Positions 61,288 to 64,000 of a stretch of 64,000 bases of DNA are shown here, piece by piece. This stretch comes from Petrimonas sp. IBARAKI (GTDB lineage: Bacteria > Bacteroidota > Bacteroidia > Bacteroidales > Dysgonomonadaceae): the NCBI GenBank assembly GCA_002356435.2, contig AP018040.2, positions 3,224,001 through 3,288,000 on the forward strand. The letters are read 5' to 3'. Every line of letters starts with the position of its first letter. The stretch's first letter is position 1. The position numbers and the translations under genes are program-made. The notes under the pieces were generated by a model. It made no database searches and was not told where the DNA came from. It saw only the letters and a list, made by a program, of their open reading frames with translations.

Positions 61288-61360
61288 CGTGCTAAATTTT
61301 TAATAATGAGATAAAAATATAAAATAAATTTCAAATATACAAGGTGGAGGTTTATAAAAA

Positions 61361-61490
61361 AAGGCCTCCGTCCTCTCCTCAACCGAGTTCTCACGCTGCG
61401 GGTTGAATTGACAAAGGTGCATACACACCACGACAGAGGCCAATTAGGCCAAATCGGTGTGTATGCACCTATTTTGTCGCAACGTGAGAG
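61361..61490 (+). ncRNA. Long structured element upstream of the Dam gene
   Basis: Nested pairings: TCTCACG (61389-61395) with CGTGAGA (61483-61489), GACAAA (61410-61415) with TTTGTC (61473-61478), and GGTGCATACACACC (61416-61429) with GGTGTGTATGCACC (61456-61469). The apical 26-nt loop holds GGCC-AATTA-GGCC. Upstream GGCCTC (61363-61368) is complementary to GAGGCC (61436-61441) in that loop, a possible pseudoknot. The region is noncoding, between two divergent genes. It could be a small RNA, an mRNA leader or a DNA site. Confidence 0.6.
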
Positions 61491-61541
61491 AGAGCAAAAT
61501 TAAGAAATAAATAATTAATAACAACAAATAGTTGAAATAAA

Positions 61542-62333
61542 ATGAAAACACCAATAACGTACTGGGGAGGTAAACAACAACTTACAAAGAAAATATTGTC
61601 TCTTATGCCGGATCATAAGCAATATGACGAACCGTTTTTCGGGGGTGGGGCTATATTTTTTGCGAAAAGGCCATCCGACATTGAATTCATCAACGATGTC
61701 AACGGAGAGATGGTTAATTTTTATCGTACACTCAAGCGAAAATTTAACGAGTTAAAAGAGGAGGTTGATTGCACCCTACACAGCGAATTTCAGCACATAC
61801 AGGCTCGAGAAATATATGCTAACCCACTTTCGCACGATGATGTGCTGCGTTCCTGGGCAGTATGGATGTTGAGCAAACAATCTATTTATTCCATATTCGG
61901 AAATAGCTGGGCCGTTAGTATTGATCGAAATATGGCCAAACAAATTCAGTGGTCGAAAGAAATGTTTACAGTTATGTATGCCCGTAGACTTGAACGGACA
62001 AGCATTTTTTGTCGTGATGCTGTTAATGTTATCACCTCAACCGATAGCAAAACGACTTTCCACTATTGTGATCCGCCATATTTTAACTCCGATCTTGGCC
62101 ATTATGATGGGTATAGTGAAGATGATTATAAAAGATTACTTGAAGCCTTGTCATCGTGTAAAGGGAAGTTTATGCTTAGTAGTTACCCGAGTGATGTTCT
62201 GACGGAGTATATATCTCAAAACGGCTGGAATAGCATCGAGGTAGACATGAATAAGTCATCTGGCAATGGGAGAAAAACGGAAGTAATAACGATGAACTAT
62301 TCGGCAGGAATTAAGCAGGGAGTATTGTTTTGA
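61542..62333 (+). CDS. Dam-type DNA N6-adenine methyltransferase
   Basis: 263 residues of the D12 class. Motif I YWGGKQQLTKKIL near the start, EPFFGGGAIFF, and the catalytic DPPY (HYCDPPYFNSDLGHYDGYSE). Length and order fit phage-encoded Dam enzymes, which methylate adenine, often in GATC. No restriction partner is present, so it is an orphan, perhaps protecting phage DNA or tuning expression like Mu mom control by Dam. Last gene of the prophage. Confidence 0.9.
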   Translation: MKTPITYWGGKQQLTKKILSLMPDHKQYDEPFFGGGAIFFAKRPSDIEFINDVNGEMVNFYRTLKRKFNELKEEVDCTLHSEFQHIQAREIYANPLSHDDVLRSWAVWMLSKQSIYSIFGNSWAVSIDRNMAKQIQWSKEMFTVMYARRLERTSIFCRDAVNVITSTDSKTTFHYCDPPYFNSDLGHYDGYSEDDYKRLLEALSSCKGKFMLSSYPSDVLTEYISQNGWNSIEVDMNKSSGNGRKTEVITMNYSAGIKQGVLF

Positions 62334-62391
62334 TGTTATACAAGTAGTGTTTAAGTAACCTGCAAATATTGTTGCGTGTGCGGAATAAAAA

Positions 62392-62473
62392 TCACATTTC
62401 GTTTTTATTATTCCTCGTTAAAGAATGTAATAATCTCGCATTTGGTTTTTATTTCTTGTCGCATTTGGTTTTT
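62392..62473 (-). repeat. Right-end transposase-binding-like motifs R3, R2, R1
   Basis: R3 TCACATTTCGTTTTT (62392-62406), R2 CTCGCATTTGGTTTTT (62435-62450), R1 GTCGCATTTGGTTTTT (62458-62473). They are inverted relative to the left-end motifs, and R1 and R2 are separated by 23 bp, close to the compact Mu right end. Confidence 0.65.
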
Positions 62474-62522
62474 GCGATTATATTCTCCTAACCATTTGCA
62501 AGCCTCATATCGCTTTTTTTAT

Positions 62523-62530
62523 TACTTTTG
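62523..62530 (+). promoter_or_regulatory. -7 promoter element for pta
   Basis: TACTTTTG about 95 bp before the pta ATG, just outside the prophage right end. TTTG upstream at 62495 is slightly too far for an ideal -33, or its spacing may have been altered by the insertion. Confidence 0.5.
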
Positions 62531-62625
62531 CAGAAGATTAATTTCAAATTGAAACGGGCGGTAGATCGAACAGGATTTACCTCCCGGATATCTTATTCCA
62601 AAAACTCAATCGTCATACAAAATCT

Positions 62626-63639
62626 ATGAACTTAATTAACGAAATTATCGAGCGTGCAAAAGCCGATAAACAACGAATCGTTCTCCCTGAAGGGACGGAA
62701 ACTCGAACTCTTCAGGCTGCGGACCAGCTTGTCCGGGATGGGGTGGCAGAAATAATTCTTCTCGGAAATCCGCAAGAAATTAACTTGCTGGCTAATCAGC
62801 TTGAATTGAAAAATATCGGGAAAACCCTCGTAATCGATCCTAAGAACCACGACAAAAAACAAACCTACATTGACCTGTTGGTGAAACTCCGGCAGGCCAA
62901 AGGAATGACACCCGAGAAAGCGGCCGTTTTGGTGGAAGACCCGCTCTATCTAGCATGCCTGATGATTAAAAACGGTGATGCGGACGGCGAAATTGCCGGC
63001 GCACAAAATACTACTGGCGATGTGCTCCGCCCGGCTTTGCAGATCATCAAAACATCACCGGGAGTAAGCGTAGTATCCGGAGCATTTATCATGTTTACGA
63101 AAACAACGCAATACGGGAAAGACGGCATCCTTATTTTTGCCGATTGTGCCGTCATGCCCAATCCTACTGCACAGGAGCTGGCATCCATTGCCATAGCATC
63201 GGCACAAACCGCACGCGGTATTGTTGGGGTTGAACCGCGCGTGGCTATGTTAAGTTTTTCGACCAAAGGAAGTGCCCAGCACGAAATGATTGATAAGGTG
63301 GCGGAAGCTACCCGCATTGCCAAAGAGATCGCTCCCGATCTGCTCATTGACGGTGAGCTCCAGGCCGATGCTGCGCTGGTTCCATCTGTTGGTGCAAGCA
63401 AAGCTCCCGGAAGTGCGATTGCAGGGCAGGCCAACGTATTGGTTTTTCCCACGTTGGAAGCCGGGAATATCGGATACAAACTTGTCCAGCGGTTAGGCAA
63501 TGCCGAAGCGGTTGGCCCCATTTTACAAGGGATGGCAGCTCCGGTAAACGATTTATCCCGCGGATGTTCGGTTGATGACATTTACAAAATGGTTGCCATA
63601 GCAGCTAATCAGTCCATTGCTGCAAAATCAAAAAAATAG
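62626..63639 (+). CDS. pta: Phosphate acetyltransferase
   Basis: 337 residues. It interconverts acetyl-CoA and acetyl phosphate, the first step of acetate formation with AckA. Family blocks are IVLPEGTETRTLQAADQL, DGEIAGAQNTTGDVLRPALQ and SFSTKGSAQHEMIDKV, with GELQADAALVPSVGASKAPG near the end. It is the short, single-domain form without the N-terminal regulatory part of E. coli Pta. The gene starts about 150 bp after the prophage. Confidence 0.95.
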   Translation: MNLINEIIERAKADKQRIVLPEGTETRTLQAADQLVRDGVAEIILLGNPQEINLLANQLELKNIGKTLVIDPKNHDKKQTYIDLLVKLRQAKGMTPEKAAVLVEDPLYLACLMIKNGDADGEIAGAQNTTGDVLRPALQIIKTSPGVSVVSGAFIMFTKTTQYGKDGILIFADCAVMPNPTAQELASIAIASAQTARGIVGVEPRVAMLSFSTKGSAQHEMIDKVAEATRIAKEIAPDLLIDGELQADAALVPSVGASKAPGSAIAGQANVLVFPTLEAGNIGYKLVQRLGNAEAVGPILQGMAAPVNDLSRGCSVDDIYKMVAIAANQSIAAKSKK

Positions 63640-63657
63640 AATTCAAAAAAATAGAAT
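63628..63657 (+). repeat. Perfect 15-bp tandem duplication at the pta stop
   Basis: TCAAAAAAATAGAAT occurs twice, exactly adjacent (63628-63642 and 63643-63657). The first copy carries the pta stop TAG. Confidence 0.85.
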
Positions 63658-63658
63658 A

Positions 63659-64000
63659 ATGAGTGAATTAATCATTGAACCTATCGAGAAGTACGGACTC
63701 AACATAAGCCATGAGAAGAAAGCGCTCTTCTCTAGAATAGGTGTTGTAGGGGCCGGAAAAGAAGGGCGAACCATAATCAGCCTGACAGCTTCGGCAGGGA
63801 TGGATGTGGTTTTTATGGATGAATCTCAAGAACGTATCGACATCGTTTTTGAAGAACTGAACCGGGTAATGGATCAGAAAATCAGCAAATGGGGATTGAC
63901 GCAGTCGGAGAAAAAGGTTATCATGAACCGGATCACTCCCACACTGAGCTACGATGATTTTACCGGATGCGACCTGGTCATTGAGTGTACCCGATATTCA
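63659..64000 (+). CDS. 3-hydroxyacyl-CoA dehydrogenase, N-terminal part (runs off the window)
   Basis: 114 codons from the ATG at 63659, open to the end. The NAD-binding fold begins with SRIGVVGAGKEGRTIISLTA, a Rossmann GxGxxG variant (GAGKEG), then VVFMDESQERID and LVIECT, typical of 3-hydroxybutyryl-CoA dehydrogenases of the butyrate/beta-oxidation pathways. About 40 residues precede the Rossmann motif start less 27, so the N-terminus is slightly longer than usual. The C-terminal domain is outside the window. Confidence 0.8.
   Translation, partial: MSELIIEPIEKYGLNISHEKKALFSRIGVVGAGKEGRTIISLTASAGMDVVFMDESQERIDIVFEELNRVMDQKISKWGLTQSEKKVIMNRITPTLSYDDFTGCDLVIECTRYS

Larger units (their letters stand above)
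24861..62477 (+). mobile_element. Mu-like transposable prophage, about 37.6 kb
   Basis: The element contains an S24 repressor, MuA-type DDE transposase, MuB-type ATPase, Gam, Mu-type DUF935 portal, gpF/gpG head proteins, a DUF1320 protein, terminase, capsid, lysis and tail genes. Related 16-bp motifs sit near both ends in inverted orientation. It separates argH from pta. Exact ends are estimated. I found no clear 5-bp target duplication; TTAT at 24857-24860 and 62478-62481 is the best flanking match. The structural genes look intact, so it could be functional. Confidence 0.9.

Noticed and set aside
61361-61490. Retron msr-msd interpretation of the long hairpin
   Set aside because: No reverse transcriptase gene is nearby; the following gene is a Dam methylase.
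24861-62477. Diversity-generating retroelement, as known in some Bacteroides Mu-like phages
   Set aside because: No reverse transcriptase-like gene and no template/variable repeat pair could be seen near the tail tip gene.
24857-62481. TTAT as the target-site duplication of the prophage
   Set aside because: Only 4 bp, very common in AT-rich sequence, and it leaves unequal terminal sequences at the two ends. Mu-type insertion should give 5 bp.
1-64000. CRISPR array
   Set aside because: No regularly spaced repeats of 25-40 bp with unique spacers and no cas-like genes were seen.

Overview
The window is a chromosomal segment from a Bacteroidota organism, most likely order Bacteroidales. The evidence is the promoter grammar (TTTG, about 20 nt, then TAnnTTTG, seen at many genes), weak ribosome binding sites, the ribosomal gene order rplM-rpsI-rpsB-tsf, and an arginine operon of the N-succinyl type. 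A Mu-like (transposable) prophage of about 37.6 kb sits between argH and pta.

Host part, 1-24.85 kb. An ABC-F ATPase, a PAP2 membrane phosphatase and a rubrerythrin are followed by tRNA-Arg(ACG) and a small secreted protein. Next come rplM-rpsI and rpsB-tsf, each pair with a leader that may be regulatory. On the minus strand are transaldolase, then a parA-parB-DUF5683-lytic transglycosylase cluster. An AraC-type regulator, a secreted HEXXH protein and a KamA-family radical SAM enzyme follow. A complete arginine operon (GNAT-argG-argC-argD-argF'-argB-argE-argH) closes this part.

Prophage, about 24.86-62.48 kb. Similar 16-bp motifs in inverted orientation lie at both ends, three per end as in Mu. 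The early region reads rightward: an S24 repressor facing a Cro/Ner-like gene, MuA-type transposase, MuB-type ATPase, Gam, DUF4494, a DnaA-domain-like protein, a C5 cytosine methyltransferase and a HAD protein. An AT-rich cargo island (35.2-38.9 kb) carries its own promoters and terminators: a DUF6602/PD-(D/E)XK-like nuclease, a possible nucleoid-associated partner, and a Clp-fold serine protease with a zinc ribbon. The DNA-packaging and head-assembly genes (terminase, portal, gpF, gpG) read leftward from a divergent promoter region near 45.85 kb. Protease/scaffold, capsid, a lysis cassette with a u-spanin-like protein, and the tail genes read rightward from it. The tail chaperone carries a clear -1 frameshift site. 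The right end has a lipoprotein gene, a long RNA-like hairpin and a Dam-type methylase.

Host sequence resumes at about 62.48 kb with the promoter and gene for phosphate acetyltransferase and a truncated 3-hydroxyacyl-CoA dehydrogenase.

The points most worth following up are the cargo pair flanked by repeated terminators, two tRNA-like elements in the early region, the hairpin before the Dam gene, and the toxin-like C-terminus on the minor head protein. All functions are inferred from reading the sequence; no database search was run.
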